In this document: piece by piece, positions 7,976 through 18,216 of the stretch | Layout: each line of letters begins with the position of its first letter | Numbering within the stretch: the first letter of the stretch is position 1 | Assembly: GCA_038522635.1 (NCBI GenBank) | Contig: JBCBJZ010000019.1 | Span: 1 to 33,295, forward strand | Length of the DNA: 33,295 bases | DNA from: JBCBJZ01 sp038522635 | GTDB lineage: Bacteria; Pseudomonadota; Alphaproteobacteria; Rhizobiales; Hyphomicrobiaceae | Reading direction: 5' to 3' | The notes under the pieces: generated by a model | What the model was told of the DNA's origin: nothing | The model's input: only the letters and a program-made list of their open reading frames with translations | Databases searched by the model: none | Translations under genes and position numbers: made by a program

Positions 7976-8929
7976 ATGGAAGCTCCGCACGTCTCGGTGA
8001 TCATGGCGGTCTACAACGGCGGCCCGCATCTGGAGCCCGCCGTGCGCTCCATCCTGAGCCAGGACCTCCAAGCGCTCGAATTGATCGCGGTCGATGATGG
8101 CAGCAGCGATGGCAGCCGCGATGTGTTGACGGCAATGGCCGGCGCGGACGAACGGCTGCGTCCGGTCTTTGCCGAGCACGCTGGCCTGATCGCAACGCTA
8201 AACCGAGCGATCGATGAAGCCCGCGCGCCGATCATCGCCAGGCTCGACCACGATGATGTGGCTGCACCGTCGCGGTTGACCAAGCAGCTTGGCGTGCTGA
8301 ACGCTCGCCCCCGCACGGTCGCAGTGGGCTGCAACCTGCAGCGCATCGATGCGGCAGGCGAACCGGTGAGCCGCGCGCGGCCACAGCGCGCAAGGCCGCG
8401 GGCTCATGATCCGGTCAATTATCCGCCATCGCTGACATTCCTACCGGGGCCTACGCTGTGCGCGCGCGCCGATGTCTTGCGCCAGGCGGGGCGGTTCCGC
8501 GAAGCGTTCGTCGCGGCGGAAGACCGTGACCTGTGCTGGCGGCTGGGCGAGCGCGGCGATCTCGTACGCCTTGATGAGGCGCTGGTCGCGCATCGCGTGC
8601 ACGGCGAGAATATGTCGGTCAGGCGTCGCGACCGGCAGATCATCTCGCACGTGCTGAGCGATTTCTCGGCGATCGCCCGGCACTTTGGCCGTGACGATGC
8701 GGCGATCCTTGCGGCGGTCGACCTGAGCGACCTCACGCTGGCGCCGATCGAAGCCTACATCACCTTGCTGAGCGATGTTTACGCGGCCCGCTCCTACTGG
8801 CTGAGCGTTGCCGACAAGCAAGGCGCCCACGCCCTCGCTGGCTACGCCACACCCGCCGCCATGAAGACCGCGCGCCTCAAAGCGTTCGGTGCCCGCGCGC
8901 TGCGAGCCCGCGGATCAACCCCCATGTGA
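7976..8929 (+). CDS. family 2 glycosyltransferase
   Basis: This 317-residue protein has a GT-A fold of the GT2 family, which transfers sugars from nucleotide donors in polysaccharide or lipid-linked glycan synthesis. Visible are VSVIMAVYNGG (6-16), the VDDGSSDGS donor loop (39-47), the metal-binding DHDD (91-94) and the acceptor-side EDRDLCWRL motif (182-190) with Glu182-Asp183 as likely base. No transmembrane segment is seen, so it is probably cytoplasmic or peripheral. It lies 108 bp after purB on the same strand with no other envelope gene nearby, so its acceptor is unknown. AGGAA lies about 15 nt before the chosen ATG. Confidence 0.88.
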   Translation: MEAPHVSVIMAVYNGGPHLEPAVRSILSQDLQALELIAVDDGSSDGSRDVLTAMAGADERLRPVFAEHAGLIATLNRAIDEARAPIIARLDHDDVAAPSRLTKQLGVLNARPRTVAVGCNLQRIDAAGEPVSRARPQRARPRAHDPVNYPPSLTFLPGPTLCARADVLRQAGRFREAFVAAEDRDLCWRLGERGDLVRLDEALVAHRVHGENMSVRRRDRQIISHVLSDFSAIARHFGRDDAAILAAVDLSDLTLAPIEAYITLLSDVYAARSYWLSVADKQGAHALAGYATPAAMKTARLKAFGARALRARGSTPM

Positions 8930-8997
8930 CGCTGCGTGAGGTTACGCGGCGCGACACGACGTGACGCAACAAACCGCGCAACCGCGGCAGGCCGCCA

Positions 8998-9318
8998 TCA
9001 GCCGTTTTCAACCTGCGCGATCGCTTCGGCCATTTTATCGACCATGGCCGTGCGCAGTTCATCCTCCGAGACCGCGACACCTGCAGCATCGAAGTCCTTA
9101 CGGATTTTCCGGTAGACGTCCTCATCGCCGGCCTCTTCGAAATCGGCGCGGATCACTTCCTTGATGTAGGCGTCCTGGTCATCACCGCTCTTGCCGAGCT
9201 TCTCCGCAGCCCACGCGCCCAGCAGCCGGTTGCGCCGGGCTTCAGCCTTGAACTTGAGCTCAGCATCGCGCGCGAATTTGTTCTCAAAACCCTTCTGGCG
9301 GTCGTCAAACGTCGTCAT
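8998..9318 (-). CDS. F1-ATPase inhibitor subunit zeta (DUF1476)
   Basis: This 106-residue protein matches the DUF1476 family, characterised in Paracoccus denitrificans as the zeta subunit that blocks ATP hydrolysis by the F1Fo-ATP synthase. The typical start MTTFDDRQKGFENKFARD is the inhibitory N-terminal helix, followed by LKFKAEARRNRLLGAWAAEKLG and an acidic helical C-terminal domain. Length is normal. AGGAG precedes the ATG. It sits between purB and purC in opposite orientation; I recall this gene near purine genes in other alphaproteobacteria, so the position is probably ancestral rather than an insertion. Confidence 0.95.
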   Translation of the reverse strand: MTTFDDRQKGFENKFARDAELKFKAEARRNRLLGAWAAEKLGKSGDDQDAYIKEVIRADFEEAGDEDVYRKIRKDFDAAGVAVSEDELRTAMVDKMAEAIAQVENG

Positions 9319-9582
9319 GGCATGCTCCTGATGGTACCCATCTCTGGCGGCAGTGTTAGCGCGGGTTGCAAAGCAGGGGAACCGGGGATCACACCGTCGG
9401 TTTGCTTATGCCAGTCCTGTTTGAGCCGGGCACCCCGAGGCCACGCGCCGTAGGGTCGACCCCATCAAGGCGTTCAGTTCGCTGAAGACCAGTCCACCGG
9501 CACGATTGTAACGGCCCAACCGAAAGGCTAGGTTCGCGCCGCACGTCAGCGCACGCCCCGCGCAAGCTTGAGGAAGAAGCCC

Positions 9583-10356
9583 ATGAACCGGCGCCGCCGC
9601 ATTTACGAAGGCAAGGCCAAGATCCTCTATGAGGGGCCTGAGCCCGGTACGCTCATCCAGCACTTCAAAGACGATGCGACCGCCTTCAACAACAAGAAGC
9701 ACGACCTCATCGAGGGCAAAGGCGTGCTCAATAACCGCATCAGCGAGCACATCTTCAAACAGCTCGAAGATATCGGTGTGCCCACACACTTCCTGCGTCG
9801 CCTCAACATGCGCGAACAGGTGGTGCGCGAGGTCGAGATCATCCCGATCGAAGTGGTGATGCGCAACGTTGCTGCCGGCTCGCTTGCCAAGCGCTTGGGC
9901 CTCAAAGAAGGCGAAACGCTGCCGCGTTCCATCATCGAATTCTACTACAAAAGCGATGAACTCGATGATCCGCTCGTCACCGAAGAGCACATCACCGCGT
10001 TCGGCTGGTCCAACCCGCAGGAACTCGATGAGATCATGTCGTTGGCCCTGCGCATCAACGACTTCCTGACCGGGCTTTTCCTGGGCATCGGCATCCGGCT
10101 GGTGGATTTCAAAGTCGAGTTCGGGCGGGTTTGGGACAACGATATGATGCGCATCGTGCTGGCCGATGAGATCAGCCCAGATTGCTGCCGTTTGTGGGAT
10201 ATGAAGACCGGCGACAAGATGGACAAGGACCGCTTCCGCCGCGATATGGGCGGCCTGATCGAGGCCTACCACGAGGTCGCGCGCCGGTTGGGCATCGTCA
10301 ACGAGAGCCGTCCGCCGATGGGGCCCGGTCCGGTTCTGGTCTCCTCCAAAACCTGA
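9583..10356 (+). CDS. purC: phosphoribosylaminoimidazole-succinocarboxamide (SAICAR) synthase
   Basis: This 257-residue enzyme joins aspartate to CAIR using ATP to make SAICAR. It begins with RRIYEGKAKILYEG (5-18), the family ATP-binding start, and carries the signature IPIEVVMRNVAAGS (87-100) and a later LVDFKVEFGRVWD block. Length is normal for single-domain PurC. The frame is open from a TTG at 9568, but the ATG at 9583 has GAGGAAG at good spacing and gives the standard N terminus. purS follows 81 bp downstream, so purC and purS are probably co-transcribed. Confidence 0.97.
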   Translation: MNRRRRIYEGKAKILYEGPEPGTLIQHFKDDATAFNNKKHDLIEGKGVLNNRISEHIFKQLEDIGVPTHFLRRLNMREQVVREVEIIPIEVVMRNVAAGSLAKRLGLKEGETLPRSIIEFYYKSDELDDPLVTEEHITAFGWSNPQELDEIMSLALRINDFLTGLFLGIGIRLVDFKVEFGRVWDNDMMRIVLADEISPDCCRLWDMKTGDKMDKDRFRRDMGGLIEAYHEVARRLGIVNESRPPMGPGPVLVSSKT

Positions 10357-10437
10357 TGAACCGCGCCCCCATCGACGCTGTCACGCCTGCCAACCCGAAC
10401 GCCTCCGCTGCCTCTTCAGCAAAAGGACTGCCCCGCC

Positions 10438-10680
10438 ATGAAAGCGCTGATCCGCGTGACGTTGAAGAACGGTGTGCTCGATCCCCAGGGCAAGGCGATC
10501 GAAGGGGCGTTGGGCGCGCTCGGCTTTGAGGGCGTCGGCGATGTGCGCCAGGGCAAGTTCATCGAGGTCGAGCTCTCCGAGACCGATGCGGCGCGGGCGC
10601 GCGACCAGGTGGTGCGCATGTGCGAAGCCCTGCTCGCCAACACGGTGATCGAGAATTACGACATCGAACTGCAGAGCTAA
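10438..10680 (+). CDS. purS: FGAM synthase subunit PurS
   Basis: This 80-residue protein is PurS, the small structural subunit that bridges PurQ and PurL in the three-part FGAM synthase. Typical features are MKALIRVTLKNGVLDPQGKAI at the start, a central GFEGVGDVRQGKFIEVEL and the C-terminal ANTVIENYDIEL. An AAAAGGAC ribosome site precedes the ATG. It is separated from purQ by a secreted-protein gene and repeats, so the compact purSQ arrangement is broken. Confidence 0.95.
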   Translation: MKALIRVTLKNGVLDPQGKAIEGALGALGFEGVGDVRQGKFIEVELSETDAARARDQVVRMCEALLANTVIENYDIELQS

Positions 10681-10874
10681 GAGCGCGCGCGCTGGGCGTT
10701 GCAGCCCTGAAACCCGATCAAGCTTTGGCGCCGATGGTCGAAGGCGGGACACCCCCTAGGGTTTCGCTAAGCCTAATCAAGCGTTGTCCCCAACTTTAGC
10801 ATCCTGTGAAAAACGTTATGGTTTTCTGATCGCCACCGCATCGGGACACTTCCCGAAGGCAGGGGGCGATTCGC

Positions 10875-11672
10875 ATGGATATGAACGGTTTAGGTCGGGC
10901 AATGCAGGGCGCATCTGCGCTTTTGCGGCCCTCCAGTGGACGCACGTTAAGCCGGACGCGCACACGCGCCAGGCAGCAGGCCAGGAGCACGGCTATCGCG
11001 GTTTTGAGCCTTTTCGCGGCAACCTGTTTCCTGACGGCGCCAGCGCAAGCCGCGCGCATCAATGCCGCGCCGGCTTTTCCAAGCGAACTGACGCCCGCAC
11101 AGCCCTCGACGGGTGGTGATCCGCTGGCCTGGCTGGCGATCGATGATGCGGAAACCGGCGTGCGCATCACGCTTGGCAACCGGTGGCGGGAGACGCCCCA
11201 CTCGCCCGCGCACGAGGCCGAGGTGTTGGCCAGTTCGGACTGGTACTTCTCGCGCATCTACGCGTGCGAGCCCCCGGGCTGCGGGCGCGCGATGCAGGTC
11301 ACGCTTTCAGGCGGAAAACTGCCGCCCGGCTTCGATATCCGCACCGCGCAGGACGTGAAGCGCACCATCCCCGTCGCCGATGTGGTGCGCCTTAGCAGCA
11401 TGATCGCTGGTGCGCCGGTGGAGCCCGCGATGTTGCGACCGATCCACCATGGCGCCGGACACGGCTATCGCATCGTGCTGCCGCGGCGCAGCCCGGGCTA
11501 CGCGCCCAACGCGGTTCTGATCATCGATTGCATCTACCGCGGGGACCGCTTCGTGGTGATGACCATCCAGGACGACACGGGTGGCAGCAAGACGCTCGCA
11601 ACGCCCATCACGCTTCTGGATGAGATCGCGCGCACGCTGACCTTCACGCCGCGGGCGAAGGCTTCAAAGTAG
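10875..11672 (+). CDS. secreted hypothetical protein
   Basis: I do not recognise the family of this 265-residue protein. It has a long Arg-rich N region (about residues 23-37), a hydrophobic core (TAIAVLSLFAATCFLTA) and a signal peptidase I site APAQA|A near residue 59, so export is likely. The mature part contains ITLGNRWRETP, a Cys-containing YACEPPGCGRAMQV segment and a C-terminal helix LDEIARTLTFTPRA. Two closely spaced Cys could form a disulfide. AGGGGGCG lies before the ATG. It is inserted between purS and purQ on the same strand and shows no sign of a purine role. Confidence 0.75.
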   Translation: MDMNGLGRAMQGASALLRPSSGRTLSRTRTRARQQARSTAIAVLSLFAATCFLTAPAQAARINAAPAFPSELTPAQPSTGGDPLAWLAIDDAETGVRITLGNRWRETPHSPAHEAEVLASSDWYFSRIYACEPPGCGRAMQVTLSGGKLPPGFDIRTAQDVKRTIPVADVVRLSSMIAGAPVEPAMLRPIHHGAGHGYRIVLPRRSPGYAPNAVLIIDCIYRGDRFVVMTIQDDTGGSKTLATPITLLDEIARTLTFTPRAKASK

Positions 11673-11720
11673 CGCCGCCGCAACAGGCCCCCACGTAAGG
11701 TGCGAGCGTGACATCCCCTG

Positions 11721-11819
11721 TGCGCTCGGCCCTGTGCGCTTGGCCCCTGTGCGCTTGGCCCCTGTGCGCTTGGCCCCTGTGCACTCGGTCCTGTGCTCCC
11801 GGCCCGGTGCGCCCGGGGC
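11721..11819. repeat. 15-bp tandem repeat array
   Basis: About seven copies of a 15-bp unit TGCGCTTGGCCCCTG lie in intergenic DNA after the secreted-protein gene. Copies two to four (11735-11779) are identical; the flanking copies are 14-15 bp and progressively degenerate. The unit length is a multiple of three, but neither strand offers a supported gene here, so I treat it as non-coding. Confidence 0.9.
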
Positions 11820-11910
11820 AATAAGCCAGCATCAGCGCGCTGCCAGCACCACCTCGCCAAACGCGTCTTGTCAGGCTATGCAAACCCCGCTTACAGCTGA
11901 CCAAGGCCTT

Positions 11911-12001
11911 TTCGCTTCGCATTGAAGCGGAACCGACGCCTCAGGTTTTGTTTTGCCGATCATCGTCCGCTCACGGTGGGACCACCTGTGCGGATGAGCT
12001 C
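11911..12001 (-). repeat. dispersed two-hairpin repeat, copy R3
   Basis: Read on the minus strand, this segment matches the repeat at 19436. It has GAGCTCATCCGCA, a GGTGG/CCACC hairpin, an AAAACAAAA stretch, then GTCGGTTCCGCTTCAA and GAAGCGAA forming the second hairpin. It ends 17 bp before the purQ ATG, so it would be transcribed as part of the purQ leader, with the GAGCTC end next to the gene as in coaD. It is the most diverged of the three long copies. Confidence 0.8.
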
Positions 12002-12018
12002 CAGCTTGCGAGGCGTCC

Positions 12019-12714
12019 ATGCGCAGCACCGTGATCGTTTTTCCCGGCTCCAACTGCGACCGCGACGCGGCCGTGGTGCTCGAAGCGGTGACGGGGCGGG
12101 CGCCCACCATGCTTTGGCATGGCGAGACCGACTTAGGCGATACCGATGTCGTGGTGCTGCCCGGCGGCTTTTGCTACGGCGACTACTTGCGTCCCGGGGC
12201 CATCGCCGCACCCTCCCCGATCATGAGCGCGGTCAGCGCGCGTGCACGCGACGGCCTGCCGGTGCTCGGCATCTGTAACGGCTTTCAGGTGCTCACCGAG
12301 GCGCGCCTGCTGCCCGGTGCGCTGATGCGAAACGCGAGCCTCACCTACGTGTGCCGCGATGTGCACCTGCGGGTTGAGCAGACCACCGCACCGTTCCTGC
12401 GCGGCTACGAAAAGGATCAGGTCATCCGCATCCCGATCGCCCATCATGATGGGAATTACTTCGCCGATGACGCGACGCTCAACGCGCTTGAAGACGGGGG
12501 GCAGGTTGCCTTGCGTTACTGCGAAGAAGGCGGCGCCATCACGCCGGACGCGAACCCCAACGGATCGCGCAACAACATCGCCGGCATCCTCAACAAGGAA
12601 GGCAACGTTCTGGGGATGATGCCGCATCCGGAGCGGCTTGCCGATGCTGCGCTTGGCGGCACCGATGGGCGGGCGCTGTTTGAAGGGCTGCTTGATGCGC
12701 TTGCGCCTGCTTAA
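12019..12714 (+). CDS. purQ: FGAM synthase glutamine amidotransferase subunit PurQ
   Basis: This 231-residue class I glutamine amidotransferase releases ammonia for FGAM synthase. It has FPGSNCDRD (8-16), LPGGFCYGDYLRPG (47-60), the nucleophile Cys86 in LGICNGFQ, and the His203-x-Glu205 pair in MMPHPERL. All catalytic residues are present and the length is standard. The ATG follows GCGAGGCG. The leader contains repeat copy R3. An MFS gene starts about 106 bp after its stop and separates it from purL. Confidence 0.97.
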   Translation: MRSTVIVFPGSNCDRDAAVVLEAVTGRAPTMLWHGETDLGDTDVVVLPGGFCYGDYLRPGAIAAPSPIMSAVSARARDGLPVLGICNGFQVLTEARLLPGALMRNASLTYVCRDVHLRVEQTTAPFLRGYEKDQVIRIPIAHHDGNYFADDATLNALEDGGQVALRYCEEGGAITPDANPNGSRNNIAGILNKEGNVLGMMPHPERLADAALGGTDGRALFEGLLDALAPA

Positions 12715-12820
12715 GGGGCGGTGGCGCTTGCGAACGCCTGCAGGTGTAGCGCTCAGGCTCCCGCGGCCAGCATCGCCGGCACCAGGATCGCCACCGCCGC
12801 AACGATGGCGGGTATCACGC

Positions 12821-14119
12821 ATGAGCGGTGCTGAGGGCCCGTCTGACGCCCCCGAGAGCCCCAGGGCCAATCATCCGTCGAAGGCCATACGACCAGGCCG
12901 CGCCAGCGTTTGGTTCGTGCTCGTCGTGATCGTGCTCGACATGATGGCCCTCGGCATTATCTTGCCGGTGCTGCCCAAGCTTGTGGAACAGATGGCCGGC
13001 GGTGATGTCAGCCAAGCGGCCATGGTCTACGGCCTCTTCGGGGCGTCATGGGCTTTGATGCAGCTCATTTTCTCGCCGATCATCGGCGCGCTGTCGGACC
13101 GTTTCGGGCGCAAGCCGATCATCGTGTTGTCGGCGCTAGGGCTCGGCCTTGACCACATCTTGATGGCGCTGGCGCCCAATCTTTTCATCCTGTGGATCGG
13201 CCGCTTGTTGTCAGGCATCACGGCCGCGAGCTTTTCCACCGCCTCCGCCTACATCGCCGACATCACGCCGCCCGAGGAACGCGCCGCCCGCTTCGGTATG
13301 ATCGGTGCCGCCTTCGGCCTTGGCTTCATTTTGGGGCCGGCGATCGGCGGGTTACTTGGCCAGACCGATCCGCGCCTGCCGTTCTGGGTTGCAGCCGGCT
13401 TGAGCCTGACAACCTTCGTTTACGGCGCGTTCCTGCTGCCTGAATCCCTACCCCGCGAGAACCGCACACCGTTCACGCTCGCCAAGGCCAACCCGTGGGG
13501 CTCGCTGCGCCTGCTGCGGTCAACGCCGCGGCTCACGCAGTTCGCCACCGTCTACTTCCTGATCCATGTCGCGACCATGTCATTTCCCGCCGTCTACGTC
13601 CTTTATGCGGGCCATCGCCTCGGCTGGGGCCCGGCTGAGGTCGGACTGGCGCTTGCTGGCGTCGGTGTGTGCACAGCGGTGGTCGAAGGCTTCCTGGTCC
13701 GCCCCGCGGTGGCCCGCATCGGCGAACCGCGTTGCCTGATTCTCGGCTTATTGGCGGGCGCTGCCGGTTTCGTGATCTACGCCTTCGCCCACAACGCTTT
13801 GATGATGATGATCGGCATCCCGGTCATGGCACTGTGGGGGCTTGCGACGGCAGCCCTCGCCAGCGTGATGACGCGCGAGGTCGACGCTCGCCAACAGGGG
13901 CAACTCCAGGGCGCCAACTCAAGCCTGATGGGCTTTGGCAGCCTCATCGCGCCGTTGATGTTCACACAGACGTTCGCGCTCGCCATCGCGCCCTCCATGC
14001 CGTGGTGGGCTGCCGGCGCACCGTTCATGCTTGCCGCGCTGTTGTTGCTGCTCGCCACCGGCTTTGCCCGCCGGGGACTTGCGTTTGCGCCGCGCGACGA
14101 CGACAAGACGGCGCCATGA
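12821..14119 (+). CDS. MFS transporter of the Tet/multidrug family
   Basis: This 432-residue membrane protein is a drug:H+ antiporter of the 12-helix TCR/Tet type. After a polar N-terminal tail of about 28 residues it has TM1 (WFVLVVIVLDMMALGIILPVLP), motif A GALSDRFGRKP between TM2 and TM3 (89-99), and the motif C-like GAAFGLGFILGPAIGG. The C-terminal half repeats the six-helix pattern. The ATG at 12821 is chosen; upstream codons of the same open frame overlap purQ. Tet-type membership does not prove tetracycline export, and chromosomal members often have unknown substrates. It stands between purQ and purL on the same strand, with no visible purine link. Confidence 0.88.
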   Translation: MSGAEGPSDAPESPRANHPSKAIRPGRASVWFVLVVIVLDMMALGIILPVLPKLVEQMAGGDVSQAAMVYGLFGASWALMQLIFSPIIGALSDRFGRKPIIVLSALGLGLDHILMALAPNLFILWIGRLLSGITAASFSTASAYIADITPPEERAARFGMIGAAFGLGFILGPAIGGLLGQTDPRLPFWVAAGLSLTTFVYGAFLLPESLPRENRTPFTLAKANPWGSLRLLRSTPRLTQFATVYFLIHVATMSFPAVYVLYAGHRLGWGPAEVGLALAGVGVCTAVVEGFLVRPAVARIGEPRCLILGLLAGAAGFVIYAFAHNALMMMIGIPVMALWGLATAALASVMTREVDARQQGQLQGANSSLMGFGSLIAPLMFTQTFALAIAPSMPWWAAGAPFMLAALLLLLATGFARRGLAFAPRDDDKTAP

Positions 14120-14215
14120 CGCTATAAGGCGCGCAGCGTCTTTCCGCCGGTTCCCCGACGCCACGACGGTTTCAGCCGGCGCGAGCCAACAAGCCCACGA
14201 CCGAAGGCCTCCGCG

Positions 14216-16465
<2,250 letters not shown>

Positions 16466-16570
16466 AAACCGCCCGCCCCCAACGCTCAGCCCCAAACGCC
16501 CAACCTCGAACGTTCAGTCCTCGCCCCCTTCACCCATCCCCAACTCCGACCCTAAAAGAGTTCATCCACC

Positions 16571-17488
16571 ATGCTGACATCGTCTGCCCCTGAACCGACC
16601 TGCCCCGACTGGCTGCTGACCAAGGCACGCCGCGCCCAACCGGTGGCAACCGCCATCGTCAACGCGGTCAACGACGTGGCCTTGCAAAGCGCGCGCGATG
16701 CGACGGATGCCGGCATCATCACGCCCGTGCTTGTCGGCGAGGGTGACGCGATGAAGCGTGCGGCCGACTCCATTGGGTGGGACATCGCAACCTTTGAGGT
16801 TATCGAAGCTAACGGGGAACAGGCGGCTGCAGAAGCTGGCGCCAAGGCCGCTGGTGGCGGTGCGGTCGGTGCGCTGATGAAAGGTCACCTGCATACCGAC
16901 ATCTTCATGCGCGCAGCACTTTCACGCGACGCCGGCCTGCGGATCGGGAAACCGTTAACGCACCACTTCCATTTGACGCTTGGCGATCAACCGAGCGGCC
17001 TCATCATCACCGATGCAGCGCTCAACCCGGCCCCCGACGCCACCATCAAACAGGCGAGCATCACCAACGCCGACGCGCTGTCCAAGGCGACGGGGATCGC
17101 GCGTCCGAAAGTGGCGCTGCTCTCGGCCACCGAGGTGCCAACCGACAAGGTGCCCTCCAGCGTGGAAGCGCGCGATCTTGCTGCCTGGGCGCGCGACCAT
17201 GTGAACGATGCCGATGTCGATGGGCCGTTGGCGTTCGACCTGGCCGTTTCGCCACAGGCGGTCGCGATCAAGGGCGTCACGTCGCCCGTGGCCGGCGCAG
17301 CGGATATCATCGTGGTGCCGGAGATCGTCAGCGGCAACGCGCTCTATAAGGCGATGGTGCAGTATTTGGGCGCTTGTGCAGCCGGCGTCGTCCTCGGTGC
17401 AAAGGTGCCGATCCTGCTGACCAGCCGGGCTGACCCACCGGCGGCCCGCCTAGCCTCCGCCGCGCTCGCCGGCCTCATGACGCCATAG
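16571..17488 (+). CDS. phosphate acetyl/butyryltransferase family protein
   Basis: This 305-residue protein is a PTA/PTB family acyltransferase, which moves acyl groups between CoA and phosphate. Typical segments are TPVLVGEGDAMKRAAD near residue 51, MKGHLHTDIFMRAAL (103-117), the SGLIITDAALNPAPD block, and the C-terminal VVPEIVSGNALYKAMVQYLG and VPILLTSRADPP. It resembles the transferase half of proteins that also carry an N-terminal MaoC hydratase domain, which is absent here. No acetate or butyrate kinase gene is in the window. AAGAG precedes the ATG, 105 bp after purL. Acyl specificity is unknown. Confidence 0.87.
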   Translation: MLTSSAPEPTCPDWLLTKARRAQPVATAIVNAVNDVALQSARDATDAGIITPVLVGEGDAMKRAADSIGWDIATFEVIEANGEQAAAEAGAKAAGGGAVGALMKGHLHTDIFMRAALSRDAGLRIGKPLTHHFHLTLGDQPSGLIITDAALNPAPDATIKQASITNADALSKATGIARPKVALLSATEVPTDKVPSSVEARDLAAWARDHVNDADVDGPLAFDLAVSPQAVAIKGVTSPVAGAADIIVVPEIVSGNALYKAMVQYLGACAAGVVLGAKVPILLTSRADPPAARLASAALAGLMTP

Positions 17489-17544
17489 ATCATCGGGCGA
17501 TCCCGTTGGTCTGGAGCGCGGGCGTCGGCGGGCGAGATCAGATC

Positions 17545-17565
17545 AACGGGCGGTGATCGCCCGTT
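17545..17565. terminator. hairpin in a convergent gap, possible bidirectional terminator
   Basis: AACGGGCG-GTGAT-CGCCCGTT is a perfect 8-bp stem with a 5-nt loop. It lies between the convergent phosphotransacetylase-family gene and the cyclophilin gene. No U-run follows, so termination is inferred from position and stem strength only. Confidence 0.4.
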
Positions 17566-17595
17566 GCTCCAGGTCGCGGCAGCAAACTCTGCTGC

Positions 17596-17650
17596 GCCGC
17601 GGACTCGCCGCGGTCTGGCCGCGGACTCGCCGAGGCCTGGCCGCGTTCTG
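17596..17650. repeat. 22-bp tandem repeat, about 2.5 copies
   Basis: Two adjacent 22-bp units start GCCGCGGACTCGCCG (17596-17617 and 17618-17639) and differ at two positions. A partial third unit follows from 17640. The array lies in the convergent gap before the cyclophilin stop and is very GC-rich. No gene is seen in it. Confidence 0.8.
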
Positions 17651-17673
17651 GGCCCGCCCTGACGCAAAACCGC

Positions 17674-18150
17674 TTACGCGTCGGCGGCGACGGTCATTGA
17701 GACGATGTGGTCGGGATCGGCAGGGGGCTCACCCTTGTTGATCGCGTCGATCGCTTCCATGCCTTCAACGACCTGTCCCCACACGGTGTACTGGCCGTTC
17801 AGGAAGCTCGTGTCGCCAAAGCAGATGAAGAACTGGCTGTTTGCCGAGTTCGGCGCCTGCGCGCGTGCCATGGAGCAGGTCCCGCGCACGTGCGGTTCGC
17901 TGTTGAATTCAGCGGCCAGGTTGGGATGGTTTGAGCCGCCTGTTCCGGTGCCATGCGGGCAACCGGTTTGCGCCATAAAGCCGTCGATCACACGGTGAAA
18001 CTTGACGCCGTTGTAGAAGCCTTCCCGCGCGAGCAGCTTGATGCGCTCCACATGGCCCGGGGCCAGGTCCGGGCGCAGCGCGATCGTGACGCTGCCTTTG
18101 CTCGTGACGAGCTTGATGGTGTTTTCAGGATCGTGCGCCGCATCGGCCAT
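17674..18150 (-). CDS. cytoplasmic cyclophilin-type peptidyl-prolyl isomerase
   Basis: This 158-residue protein is a PpiB-type cyclophilin that catalyses cis-trans isomerisation of X-Pro bonds during folding. It has the catalytic segment FHRVIDGFMAQTG (51-63) with Arg53, the NSANSQFFICFGD block (101-113) and YTVWGQVVEGME (121-132). No signal peptide is present, so it is cytoplasmic. It lies 66 bp after a paralogue that carries a lipoprotein signal. A coaD-ppi-ppi order is familiar in alphaproteobacteria, although the usual queA/tgt neighbours are missing here. Confidence 0.95.
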   Translation of the reverse strand: MADAAHDPENTIKLVTSKGSVTIALRPDLAPGHVERIKLLAREGFYNGVKFHRVIDGFMAQTGCPHGTGTGGSNHPNLAAEFNSEPHVRGTCSMARAQAPNSANSQFFICFGDTSFLNGQYTVWGQVVEGMEAIDAINKGEPPADPDHIVSMTVAADA

Positions 18151-18216
18151 GATCGTTGCCTTTCGTGTTGGGGTGTTGGTCTGCGAACGGGTGATCCCGA
18201 TCGAGCGCCCGATGGT

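Noticed and set aside
11534..11860. Minus-strand frame reading the 15-bp array as SAQGP repeats
   Set aside because: Its C-terminal part is antisense to the secreted-protein gene and there is no start signal.
11911..12001. Repeat R3 as a purine riboswitch for purQ
   Set aside because: The same element occurs by coaD and between unrelated convergent genes, and does not show a purine aptamer fold.
12821..14119. Calling the MFS gene a tetracycline resistance gene
   Set aside because: Family membership alone does not show tetracycline export; no tetR-type regulator is adjacent.
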